DNA of 64,000 bases. It comes from a virus. This document shows, piece by piece, positions 40,819 through 48,803 of the stretch. Each line of letters starts with the position of its first letter. The first letter of the stretch is position 1. A model generated the notes under the pieces. That model saw nothing but the letters and a program-made list of their open reading frames with translations. It was not told where the DNA came from and ran no database searches. The position numbers and the translations under genes were made by a program. The stretch lies in IMG/VR virus record IMGVR_UViG_3300020171_000003, positions 1 through 64,000 of that record; one strand, written 5' to 3'.

Positions 40819-40873
40819 CCAAAACTACTTCCTGATCCTCATTATCGAATAGTATTTAAACATTGAATAAGCT

Positions 40874-40963
40874 TCAGTTAATGAATACCATTCAGAAAAT
40901 GAATAAGCCTCAGAAAATGAATAAGCCTCAGAAAATGAATACCATTCAGAAAATGAATAATCC
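40874..40963. repeat. Five 18-bp iteron-like tandem repeats
   Basis: Units TCAGAAAATGAATAAGCC at 40892, 40910, 40928 and 40946, with small changes, and a more diverged unit at 40874. Further ATGAAT/ATTCAT palindromes continue to about 41135. Iterons of this size bind replication initiators in plasmids and phages; that role is inference. Confidence 0.7.
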
Positions 40964-41143
40964 TCGAAAATATTCAGAAAATAAATACCGTTCATTTAAT
41001 TATCACCATTCAGAAAATGAATTGCCTTTAGTAAACACCATTTATTCATTAAATATCATAAATATAATAAATGAACTTCATTCATTAAATAAGCCAAAGA
41101 TAATGAATGACATTCAACTAATGAATATCATTCATTTTTACTT

Positions 41144-41218
41144 CTACATGCAAAAAACTATAATCATTTCCAGATATAAAATAGAAGTGATTAAAACAGC
41201 ATAAAAAAACATTTTCAT
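41144..41218 (-). CDS. 24-residue hydrophobic peptide
   Basis: Starts MKMFFYAVLITS and ends IIVFCM; a single membrane span. The ATG follows GAAAGTGAGATACT, the same leader as before 41822 and 23843, which is the main reason to call it. It could be a small membrane toxin-like or regulatory peptide. Confidence 0.35.
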   Translation of the reverse strand: MKMFFYAVLITSILYLEMIIVFCM

Positions 41219-41239
41219 AGTATCTCACTTTCTGTTTGA

Positions 41240-41888
41240 AGTTTATTTTTAAATAGTCTCTTGCTTGATAATTAATAAAAACAATTTACTTACTTTCATT
41301 CACTTTCAATGCTGTAAAATAATCATTGAATTTCTTTTCATGTTCTGTTCTCAGAACAACAAACACTTTTTTATTTTCTTTCAAGACTCGCATTTTGTGT
41401 GACTGTTTGCTTTTGAGATAAGACAAATGTGAATTGACACGACTTTCTTTTGTAGCAGCTTTTTCTGCTATTTCTTTTATTGTCAAACGACTGAAAAGCA
41501 AGCAATCATTGATAACATGTGCATTGCTCGTCAAGCTGTTATCAAAAAAATCAATCTCACGACTTGACGTTTTTGACGCTTTTTCTTTTACTTTTTCAGC
41601 TTGCTTAATATCGAAAAAATACTTACATGCTGTTTTCATTTCAATGTTATCGCACGTTGAACATTGACTATCTTTTTCATCAAAAAAAGAAAATGCTTTA
41701 CAATAATTTATAGCATTTTCAAACGTAAAATCTTGAACGTCTGTTACTTTTTCAACGTCTTTTTCAACTTCAATATTCTTATCTTTATTCTTATCTTTTT
41801 TTGCTATATTTTTTGGATTCATAATAGTCTCACTTTCTATGCTGTTAAGCACGTTTAAATGAAGCAAGAGACTATTTAAAAATAAACT
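41240..41888. repeat. Perfect 27-bp inverted repeats framing one gene
   Basis: 41240-41266 and 41862-41888 are exact reverse complements (AGTTTATTTTTAAATAG then TCTCTTGCTT). They enclose 649 bp with one HTH gene. No target-site duplication is evident. The right arm overlaps the -10 region of the gene's promoter. Options: termini of a mobile element, paired operators, or a long RNA stem. Confidence 0.75.
41286..41822 (-). CDS. HTH regulator with cysteine cluster
   Basis: 178 residues from MNPKNIAKKDKNKDKN. Basic/acidic N-terminus, a CSTCDNIEMKTACKYF cluster (three cysteines; metal site possible), and a C-terminal HTH (LTIKEIAEKAATKESRVNSH then LSYLKSK) like that of 21211. The leader GAAAGTGAGACTATT precedes the ATG. 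Probably a DNA-binding regulator of the adjacent repeat-rich region. Confidence 0.6.
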   Translation of the reverse strand: MNPKNIAKKDKNKDKNIEVEKDVEKVTDVQDFTFENAINYCKAFSFFDEKDSQCSTCDNIEMKTACKYFFDIKQAEKVKEKASKTSSREIDFFDNSLTSNAHVINDCLLFSRLTIKEIAEKAATKESRVNSHLSYLKSKQSHKMRVLKENKKVFVVLRTEHEKKFNDYFTALKVNESK

Positions 41889-41898
41889 GATATGTCAA
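41871..41898 (-). promoter_or_regulatory. Promoter overlapping right inverted repeat
   Basis: Minus strand: TTGACA (41893-41898), 16 bp, AATAGT (41871-41876). The -10 lies inside the 27-bp repeat, so a protein bound there would block it. Confidence 0.45.
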
Positions 41899-43098
41899 AG
41901 AACAAATTTTCTAACAAGAGTCAAAAGCAGCTAATTTCTGTTTTGTTGCTTTTTTCATCATGTTAGTAATCTAAAAGATCATATAAATAACTTGATTACA
42001 GAACTATCATACTTTTATCAACAGAGTCAAGACTTTTTTTTAATTAATATCACTTTTTTTTTAATTAATATCATTTTTCTGCATTCACTCAATGAATACA
42101 AGCTTAATCAATCAAATAACACTAAAAAAATGTAATAAAATCAATAACAACTTATTCAGATGAACGACATGACACGATAATCACATAGTCAATACTAACA
42201 CAAGCATAATTTCTATGCCCGAAATAACTATCTATAATCATAGTACTATTAATCATACGTTTATCAATCATTCTCATATATCGTCAATTCTCGTTCATTA
42301 AAATATAATTAATAATAATAAACTAAATAAAACAAATTAATAAACTATTAATCAATCATTGAATATAATTCATTCTATTACTCATTCATTATTACTTAAC
42401 TCATTCTATATTGCTTCATGCATTGTCTAACACTCTGTTCATTTATTAATTGAATGATATTCATTATTGCTTTCTACATAGATTAATACTTTCTATATTA
42501 TCTGAATGTCATTCATTTGTTCGTGCGGTTTACGGGCGGTAGGATAAGAGAAGGTGAGTTGGTAGTGGAGCGCGGATAGTAATATGATATGACTATCATG
42601 TATCATGACTATCATGCATCATCTGATTGACTCATTCAATCAGTTGTCTCAGGTTGTTATACGAGACGGTATTGTCTCAATATGATACAGTTTTTTTTAT
42701 CTAATAATATCAATAGGTTATGAAAGTAGTTTACATAATACTCGTTATCAGACGTACAAAAAAACAGTCAAAACCCCCCTGGTTTCATCTCAAAAAGTTC
42801 GGAAAATAGTGATTTGGGGACCACGCCGAAATATTTATACCAGATGCAAAAGTGAAGCATAGCCGTGACGAATAGCAGCAGACCATTATCATTTTAAAAC
42901 GAATCCTGTTAAACCATTAATTAAAAATAACGAATATAGAAAAACAGGGATTTAATAAAAGGAAACCTGAAAAAATGCAATCCGGATGAGTAAAAGTGAA
43001 GCATAGACCATCCAAACATGAAAAACCATGAAAACAATTCAAAAACACAAAGTTTCCTATGCTCTGAGTCTTTTTTACATGCCAACCGAAACTATTTC
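41889..43098. other. 1.2-kb non-coding region
   Basis: No supportable gene. 41889-42530 is extremely AT-rich with many ATTCAT/ATGAAT half-palindromes. 42530-42680 has a GC-richer stretch, direct repeats of TATCATG and GACTATCATG, a hairpin CTGATTGA-CTCAT-TCAATCAG (42623-42643), and GTCTC/GAGAC pairs. 42848-42862 and 42992-43006 are direct repeats AAAAGTGAAGCATAG upstream of the packaging genes. Candidate origin and/or pac/cos region. Confidence 0.5.
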
Positions 43099-43127
43099 TT
43101 GACATTTATAGATGAATATCATAGAAT
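43099..43127 (+). promoter_or_regulatory. Promoter of packaging/structural operon
   Basis: TTGACA (43099-43104), 17 bp, TAGAAT (43122-43127). Start near 43134, 19 bp before the first ATG region. Likely a main start for late genes unless a phage factor is needed. Confidence 0.6.
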
Positions 43128-43152
43128 AATAGATATGAAAGGAGTACAAAAG

Positions 43153-43758
43153 ATGGCAATAAAAGCAATGCAAAGCGTAACCAGAGTACCAACCACATAC
43201 GATTCACTCATATCCGGATTAGCCGTGAATGAAGAAAAGCAATCCGTAGTCCGTCCGTTATACACTTGGGATTACGTCCAAGAATGCACGGAACGCTGTC
43301 CGGCTTATGAAGGAACCACATGTCATTTCAATAAGGATGTCCGGACGAATAAGCGGTGTAAGGTGATGGACATGTATTTGAAAGGTGTAGCGGATACGGT
43401 GATGTTAGCATACCCGAAGGATGAGATAATTGACCCAAGAACATTGTGGAGAGTCGGAATGCATCTCATGCCGTTGTACCAGATGTTAGGACGGATGAAG
43501 ATAGAGGAGGCCACGTTTCATACTGTTATATTTACGGATGATAAAGGCCGAAGGAAAGCCAACCCAATATATAAGGAGATACGGGAGACATTGAAACAGA
43601 TTGAAAGTGCTTGGAGGGACTTGAATCTCGGAGGAAGTTTGGGGGAAGGTTATCTGGACTTCGGAGATAAGAGTCCGTCGGGCAGAGGTGCTAATTTAAC
43701 TGATCCGGATGATTATTATACCCGGATGCAGAAAGGCGGGAGGCAGGTGAAGACATGA
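43153..43758 (+). CDS. Possible terminase small subunit or packaging protein
   Basis: 201 residues from MAIKAMQSVTRVPTTYDS; GAAAGGAGTACAAAAG precedes this ATG. CTERCPAYEGTTC and KRC near residue 55-80 suggest a metal site; the helical end RRKANPIYKEIRETLKQ then IESAWRDL resembles P27-type small terminases (NPI.. motif). Position at the head of the packaging genes supports that. Codons are rich in CGG, CCG and CGA, unlike most of the window. Confidence 0.45.
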   Translation: MAIKAMQSVTRVPTTYDSLISGLAVNEEKQSVVRPLYTWDYVQECTERCPAYEGTTCHFNKDVRTNKRCKVMDMYLKGVADTVMLAYPKDEIIDPRTLWRVGMHLMPLYQMLGRMKIEEATFHTVIFTDDKGRRKANPIYKEIRETLKQIESAWRDLNLGGSLGEGYLDFGDKSPSGRGANLTDPDDYYTRMQKGGRQVKT

Positions 43759-44273
43759 GAAATCCTTGTTTGAAGTGTAAACGGCATTTGAAGGGTTTGG
43801 ATAAGAATGGACCGGAGTGTACGGAGTGTTTGCTTCGGCTTCAATATGCCCATAGTATTGAAGTGAAGGATGAGGATGAGACCCTTCAAGTACGGAATTG
43901 GAGAAAGTGTAAGGTGTGCGGTACGGAAAAGATATTGGAAGAGGAATATAATCGGAAGGGTAGAAAGAAAGGTGAGTATGTTGACACCTGTAAGGAGTGT
44001 ATGGGTGAATCAATTATGCGGGCACGGGAAGAAAAAGCCGTAGCGAAGGTTACTATTATGATTAAGGATAAAGGACTGCATACATGGTTGAAAGAAAGAG
44101 CGGGTAAGGAATTCCGAACAGTAGAGAACCAGATATTGTTCTTTCTTACTATGGTGAAGGACTTAGAGAATACGACCGTGATTGAAAAGAAAACTTTGTT
44201 TGAAGACGGACGGAAGCCCCAGCCTGTGTATAGAAGTTTTGACGAGATTGGTAAAATAGATAAGGAGGAGTAG
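43755..44273 (+). CDS. Zinc-finger protein of packaging module
   Basis: 172 residues. Two cysteine groups: CLKCKRH/CTECLL (about 5-31) and CKVCG/CKECMG (about 52-82), each able to hold zinc. The second half is helical with a possible RHH-like part (VTIMIKDKGLHTWLKERAG). It shares the CGG-rich codons of 43153. Function unknown, DNA binding likely. Confidence 0.55.
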   Translation: MRNPCLKCKRHLKGLDKNGPECTECLLRLQYAHSIEVKDEDETLQVRNWRKCKVCGTEKILEEEYNRKGRKKGEYVDTCKECMGESIMRAREEKAVAKVTIMIKDKGLHTWLKERAGKEFRTVENQILFFLTMVKDLENTTVIEKKTLFEDGRKPQPVYRSFDEIGKIDKEE

Positions 44274-44277
44274 AAAA

Positions 44278-44538
44278 ATGATTAGAGGACAAAAATATTT
44301 AGTGACTACGGAAGAATATTTTGTAACCCCAAACGGGAAACAATATAAAGCTGCTTTTGGTGAATATAAAGGTAAGGCGGCTTTCGGTGTTGATTTTACT
44401 TACATCGGAAATATTGCTTTAAAAACGGATAAAATTTATTCTGCGGTAAAGACGGATGAAGTTGATTTTGGAAATAAGCAAGATGAATGGAGTGAAAAAG
44501 GAGAAATGCGAGATACTTGGATTTATAATGCAGAATAA
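44278..44538 (+). CDS. Unknown beta-rich protein
   Basis: 86 residues with repeated strands (QKYLVTTEEYFVTPNGKQ, AAFGVDFTYIGNI). AAGGAGGAGTAGAAA precedes the ATG. Codon use is back to the window norm. Function unknown. Confidence 0.55.
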   Translation: MIRGQKYLVTTEEYFVTPNGKQYKAAFGEYKGKAAFGVDFTYIGNIALKTDKIYSAVKTDEVDFGNKQDEWSEKGEMRDTWIYNAE

Positions 44539-44544
44539 TTAGTT

Positions 44545-44625
44545 TCCTCCGACTTGTAAAAGGGTAATGGTAAAAAGCCCAGGTGATAGTTCGGGAGTGC
44601 TAAAGCACAAGTCGGAGGATTTTTT
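44545..44625 (+). ncRNA. Candidate structured RNA with terminal T-run
   Basis: TCCTCCGACTTGT (44545-44557) pairs exactly with ACAAGTCGGAGGA (44607-44619), followed by TTTTTT. The 49-nt interior has further pairings: GTGC-TAAA-GCAC (44597-44608, competing with the last 2 bp of the outer stem) and GGG/CCC options. It may be an elaborate terminator within the late operon or a functional RNA. It is not a tRNA. Confidence 0.5.
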
Positions 44626-44637
44626 AAAGGAATATAA

Positions 44638-45033
44638 ATGATTAAACTGTGCCCAAAATGTAGAGGAACACTCATATTAGAAGATCGTGTCCTTTTTTGC
44701 ATAGATTGTTTGTATGTAGTTGATCGCTTTTTAAAAAGGGAAAAGCTTGACGATGATATCCGTTCGCTAAGGAGTAAAGGATTATCGTGGGCCTCAATAG
44801 GAAAACGAGTAAACAGAACAGCAATGGCAGTTAGACGACGGTTCATCATTGCTTTTGGTAAAGATCATGAGTTAATGCAGGATATTCAGAAAGTGAAGGA
44901 TCAGAAAGAAACAACATTGCTTTCTTATCTAATGAAAGAAGATGGGTTATCCTATTCTTTTATTTCAAAGGAACTTGGCATAAGTATAAATGCTTGTAAG
45001 CAGAAGGTCAGGAGAGAAAGGATGAAATTATAA
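44638..45033 (+). CDS. Zinc-ribbon/HTH protein, candidate small terminase
   Basis: 131 residues. N-terminal ribbon CPKC...CIDC (5-24), then two helix-turn-helix units: RSKGLSWASIGKRVNRTAMA (about 45-65) and KEDGLSYSFISKELGISINA (about 98-118). Just upstream of the large terminase, so it could recognise the packaging site; a late regulator is the alternative. Confidence 0.55.
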   Translation: MIKLCPKCRGTLILEDRVLFCIDCLYVVDRFLKREKLDDDIRSLRSKGLSWASIGKRVNRTAMAVRRRFIIAFGKDHELMQDIQKVKDQKETTLLSYLMKEDGLSYSFISKELGISINACKQKVRRERMKL

Positions 45034-45036
45034 ATT

Positions 45037-45225
45037 ATGGATTGGAAAACAAAAGAAACAGCAAAGGCAATTATAACGTCACTTAATGTAGGTGATAAAT
45101 TAAAAGACCTCACAAATAAGCATTTAGCAGACCTTCTTTTAAAACACATTTGGTCGAAATATGATGTTTTCAGCCATGAAAGTGATTTGTTAGAGGAAGT
45201 TATTGAAAGATTAAGGAAAGGATGA
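45037..45225 (+). CDS. Small helical unknown protein
   Basis: 62 residues, MDWKTKETAKAIITS to VIERLRKG. Helical; 3 bp after the previous stop and 4 bp before the terminase start. May be a packaging accessory; function unknown. Confidence 0.55.
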   Translation: MDWKTKETAKAIITSLNVGDKLKDLTNKHLADLLLKHIWSKYDVFSHESDLLEEVIERLRKG

Positions 45226-45229
45226 AAGA

Positions 45230-47107
45230 ATGTCGGTAAACGGTTTACGGAAGGCTGTTAAAGAAGTAGAAGAAATTACATATAGATCAGGCGGAGAGGG
45301 AATGATTGCTTGGTGTGATGATAAGGTTAGGTTACCTATTTACCCGACTGAATCAGAAATAGCAATTTGGTGGCCGTTAGGTGATTTACCCCAAGAGAAG
45401 AATCCTAAGACAGGAAGGAGTTATCAAGACCTCTGGGACTTTCATAAGATGGTTCTTAAAGAAGCTTTGCAGATGGATGATCATCATAGATTTCTTTATA
45501 GACTTATTGTTTTTTGTTGGATGCGTGGTGAAGGTAAATCAATTCTTGCGGTTCTTATTCAATTATGGAAATTCTTTAACTGGCCAAGACAATTAATAAC
45601 TCTTGGTGCAAATAGTAAGGATCAGATCAAGTTTGTCCATTTTGAATGGATGAGAGATATTATTTTAAACTCACCAGAACTTTTAAACGATATTGGTGGG
45701 AAAATGAATATTAAGGAGAAATATATTCAGATGAAAGATAGTAGAGGACGTATCCAGTCAACAATTCGTCCTATCTCAACTGCTACAGGTATTGTGTCAA
45801 ACATTACTGGGTACACTTTCTCTGAAATCTTTGCTATGAAGAAACCAGACTTCTTCACCCAGTTAGATGGTTCCATTCGTAATATTCCAAATGCTTTAGG
45901 TGTTATTGATTCTACTGTTTCCTCAAAAAAGCATGTTCTCTATCAGTTATATAGTAATGTTCTTTTAGGTAAAACAAAGAATGTTTATTTTTCTTATCGG
46001 TGTTCCCCTGCTGGTAATTATGAAGATTTTTCTCATCCACATATGGATCAAGATCAGTTAGATGATTATGAAATCAAGTTTCCTTTTGGTGAGTTTGATA
46101 AATACTTTAAGAATACTTGGTCAGCAGGTTCTCATAAAGTTTTTTCCCATACGATGGTTGAAGAAATGAGTATTATTTCAGCAAAAGGTTCTTTTTATGA
46201 TCATGCTCAAATTAAAGAGTTATTGGATAAGAAAGAACATTTGATTGATATGCGGACGAGTGTTGAGCAGAAAACATTTAGTAATGAAAGAAGTTTAGAA
46301 GGCATTGCGAAACGATTAGGAGATATAATTGATTGTTTTGAACCAGTTGATACTTTATACACCCTTTCAGATGGACAAGGAAGACCTAAAGCAGCTACTT
46401 TAGATGATTTAATGTTTTTAGGAGAAAGATTTGATACTGATTGGGTTATTCTTGCAGGAACAGACTTTGGAGATCCTTACTCAACTGCGAGTAATGCAAG
46501 AACCATTGGAGTAGTCCTTGCAAAAGGTTTACCTGGTTCTAAATCTGATCCTTCTCTTTATTTGAGAACACCTACAGCACCTCAATATATTTATTTTTTA
46601 TTAGTCCTTTCTGTTTCTTCTGAGCATTCTATTAATACTATAAAGGAAAGTATGGAATATGCTCACAATGAGTTCTTAGGAATTGATTCTTTATGTAGTG
46701 AGCATTACGGAGCTTGGGATATAGGACAATGGTCTGAAGATAGAGAAATACCGTTTACTCCTATTCATCCTAATTATGAAAAACAAAAAGATTGTTTTAA
46801 AGCTTTGCTTGAATGCGGGAAAGAAGGACGAATTAAATTTCCATCTAAGATAGGTATTCCTGGTTCTAAATCAAACAATATATTAATAGAAGAACTTGAA
46901 GAATTTGATCATGATGTAGATTTAAAATGGTTCGGAAGTACAGAAAAGAGTGAAAGATATGGTATTCAGGATGATGTTGTTTATGCAATAGGGTGGGGTT
47001 TATATGGCGGAAGAATGCTCGGGGTTGATGATTTTAGAATACGAGTTCGTAAAAGAAGTTTCGGTGAAATGTCAGTTCCTTCAGGGTTGTTAGGTAGATA
47101 TACCTAG
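45230..47107 (+). CDS. Terminase large subunit
   Basis: 625 residues. ATPase: deviant Walker A MRGEGKS (98-104), strand-end acidic motif GYTFSEI (194-200) as Walker B/catalytic Glu, coupling-like DSTVSS (228-233). Nuclease: LAGTDFGDP (408-416) with the first metal Asp, and DD near 588-592 as the last. It pumps and cuts DNA at the portal. GGAAAGGATGAAAGA precedes the ATG. Confidence 0.85.
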   Translation: MSVNGLRKAVKEVEEITYRSGGEGMIAWCDDKVRLPIYPTESEIAIWWPLGDLPQEKNPKTGRSYQDLWDFHKMVLKEALQMDDHHRFLYRLIVFCWMRGEGKSILAVLIQLWKFFNWPRQLITLGANSKDQIKFVHFEWMRDIILNSPELLNDIGGKMNIKEKYIQMKDSRGRIQSTIRPISTATGIVSNITGYTFSEIFAMKKPDFFTQLDGSIRNIPNALGVIDSTVSSKKHVLYQLYSNVLLGKTKNVYFSYRCSPAGNYEDFSHPHMDQDQLDDYEIKFPFGEFDKYFKNTWSAGSHKVFSHTMVEEMSIISAKGSFYDHAQIKELLDKKEHLIDMRTSVEQKTFSNERSLEGIAKRLGDIIDCFEPVDTLYTLSDGQGRPKAATLDDLMFLGERFDTDWVILAGTDFGDPYSTASNARTIGVVLAKGLPGSKSDPSLYLRTPTAPQYIYFLLVLSVSSEHSINTIKESMEYAHNEFLGIDSLCSEHYGAWDIGQWSEDREIPFTPIHPNYEKQKDCFKALLECGKEGRIKFPSKIGIPGSKSNNILIEELEEFDHDVDLKWFGSTEKSERYGIQDDVVYAIGWGLYGGRMLGVDDFRIRVRKRSFGEMSVPSGLLGRYT

Positions 47108-47168
47108 TTTTTTACCTTTGAGTTTTTCTGTTGTAGTATCAGGTCACTTTAAATTTTAAAAGGATACT

Positions 47169-48803
47169 ATGGCTGAAAAACTTTTACCAGATGAAATCCA
47201 AACTTATTTAAGAGACATTCCGGAAGAAGTTCTGGAAAAAATATCCTTCGCTGTTCCTTGGCAATATTATTCAGATTCAAGACCTGCTACTGATGCTGAT
47301 GGGTTTTCTCTTGCAACCACAAAAGAAGTTGATGCCAATAGAGAAGCCCTTCAGAAAGAATGTTGGAATAAATTTCATGAGAATCCTCAAGTTAATACAG
47401 CTATTCGAGGATTACAAGGTCGTTTAACAGGTTTTGGTTTTGATATTTTTTCTGAGATTCCTGAAATTCAGGATGTTTTAGATGAAATTATTTATGATAA
47501 AAGAAATAGATTATACCATTTTTTACCTAAATATGTTGGAAGAACTTTTATTGAAGGAGAACTTTTCCTTAGTTTGACTTTACATAAAGACGGTTTTGTT
47601 GAAGTTGATTTTGTTGGTCCGGAAGTTATTGCAAATGGTGGGGATGATGGATCGGGGATAATCTATCACCCCACTAAACCTTCTTTTCCTCTTTATTTTA
47701 ATGTTGGGACAGAAACAAATAAGTATGATCAAGTCCCAAGTGTTAATCTTGCCTTTTATCCAGAACTCCGTAATGTATCCGGTTTAAATGATTTTAGTCT
47801 TTCTTTTCAAAAAAGTAGTAAATCTGCTGTTCCTATATTTAAACAGTTCGGTGGATTTAGAAGATTTATTCTTTATTGGGACAGGGGATTTTTAACCAAG
47901 CGTTCTATTTCTTATTTAAGAACTGTTTTAGAATGGTTGAATCATTATGAAAATTTGAAAAAATATGAAATAGATCATAAGAAGTCAGCTGGAGCTTATT
48001 TGTGGACATTCTCTATTGAAGATGCTCGTTCTTTTAAATTATGGATGAGTTTAACAGATGAGGAGAAAAAGAAGACAGGTATAATGGCTCCTAAAGTACC
48101 TGGTGGAAGTTTAGTACTACCTCCGGGGATGAAGTTAGAAGTTCATAATCCTAAATTAAATACTATTTCAAATCAAGATACAGATATTCTTGAAATGGTG
48201 GGGAGTGGATTGAATGAGCCTTCTGATATTATGACAGGTTCAGCAAAAGGAACATTTGCTTCTGTAAAAGCTTCTAGAGGACCTATGTCAGATCGTGTTT
48301 CGGATGAAGTTGCTTTTTTTGATAGATTTTTGAAACATGATTTTTGGTCAGCTATTTTCTTTTTTAAAAGTCGATTAACATCCTTTCCTAAAACTTTTCC
48401 TGTTAGAAGAGCCGTTGGATGGAAAAAAGTAGGAGAAGAAAAAGAACCTATCTTTAAGGAGGTTCAAGTCCTTCCTGAATTTTTAATTGATATTGATTTT
48501 CCTATATCAGAAACTTTAGATTTAGAAGCAAGAGCAAAAGGTTTACTTGGAACAAAACATGGACCGTTAAATGCGAGTTTAGGTATTCCGAATAAAACTA
48601 TTGCTAAGAAAATAGGTATTTCTGGTTATGGAACTGCTCGTTTACGAAAAGCAGAGGAAGATGATAAGTATCCGCCTTTGCAAGTAGAAACGGATGCACT
48701 TGCGGCAGAATCCAGACAAGAAATTATAGAAGGTGAAAAACCCAAGTCAGGTGTTAATAAATTGAAAAAGAAAGGAGGTAATAGTGATAGTTCCGATAAA
48801 TAA
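47169..48803 (+). CDS. Portal protein
   Basis: 544 residues. Follows terminase; has NPQVNTAIRGLQGRLTGFGF near residue 75, DFVGPEVIAN, a long stem helix region around 250-300 and GSGLNEPSDIMTG, as in phage portals. It forms the dodecameric DNA channel at one vertex. C-terminus is basic. AAAAGGATACT precedes the ATG. Confidence 0.82.
   Translation: MAEKLLPDEIQTYLRDIPEEVLEKISFAVPWQYYSDSRPATDADGFSLATTKEVDANREALQKECWNKFHENPQVNTAIRGLQGRLTGFGFDIFSEIPEIQDVLDEIIYDKRNRLYHFLPKYVGRTFIEGELFLSLTLHKDGFVEVDFVGPEVIANGGDDGSGIIYHPTKPSFPLYFNVGTETNKYDQVPSVNLAFYPELRNVSGLNDFSLSFQKSSKSAVPIFKQFGGFRRFILYWDRGFLTKRSISYLRTVLEWLNHYENLKKYEIDHKKSAGAYLWTFSIEDARSFKLWMSLTDEEKKKTGIMAPKVPGGSLVLPPGMKLEVHNPKLNTISNQDTDILEMVGSGLNEPSDIMTGSAKGTFASVKASRGPMSDRVSDEVAFFDRFLKHDFWSAIFFFKSRLTSFPKTFPVRRAVGWKKVGEEKEPIFKEVQVLPEFLIDIDFPISETLDLEARAKGLLGTKHGPLNASLGIPNKTIAKKIGISGYGTARLRKAEEDDKYPPLQVETDALAAESRQEIIEGEKPKSGVNKLKKKGGNSDSSDK

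Noticed and set aside
40863-41204. Plus-strand open frame with repeated MNKPQK
   Set aside because: It is the translation of the 18-bp iteron-like repeats (a multiple of 3), begins at TTG without a ribosome site and is methionine/asparagine-rich, so it is a by-product of the repeats.
44545-44625. tRNA gene
   Set aside because: A long closing stem exists but no D, anticodon and T arms of proper size, and no CCA-type end.
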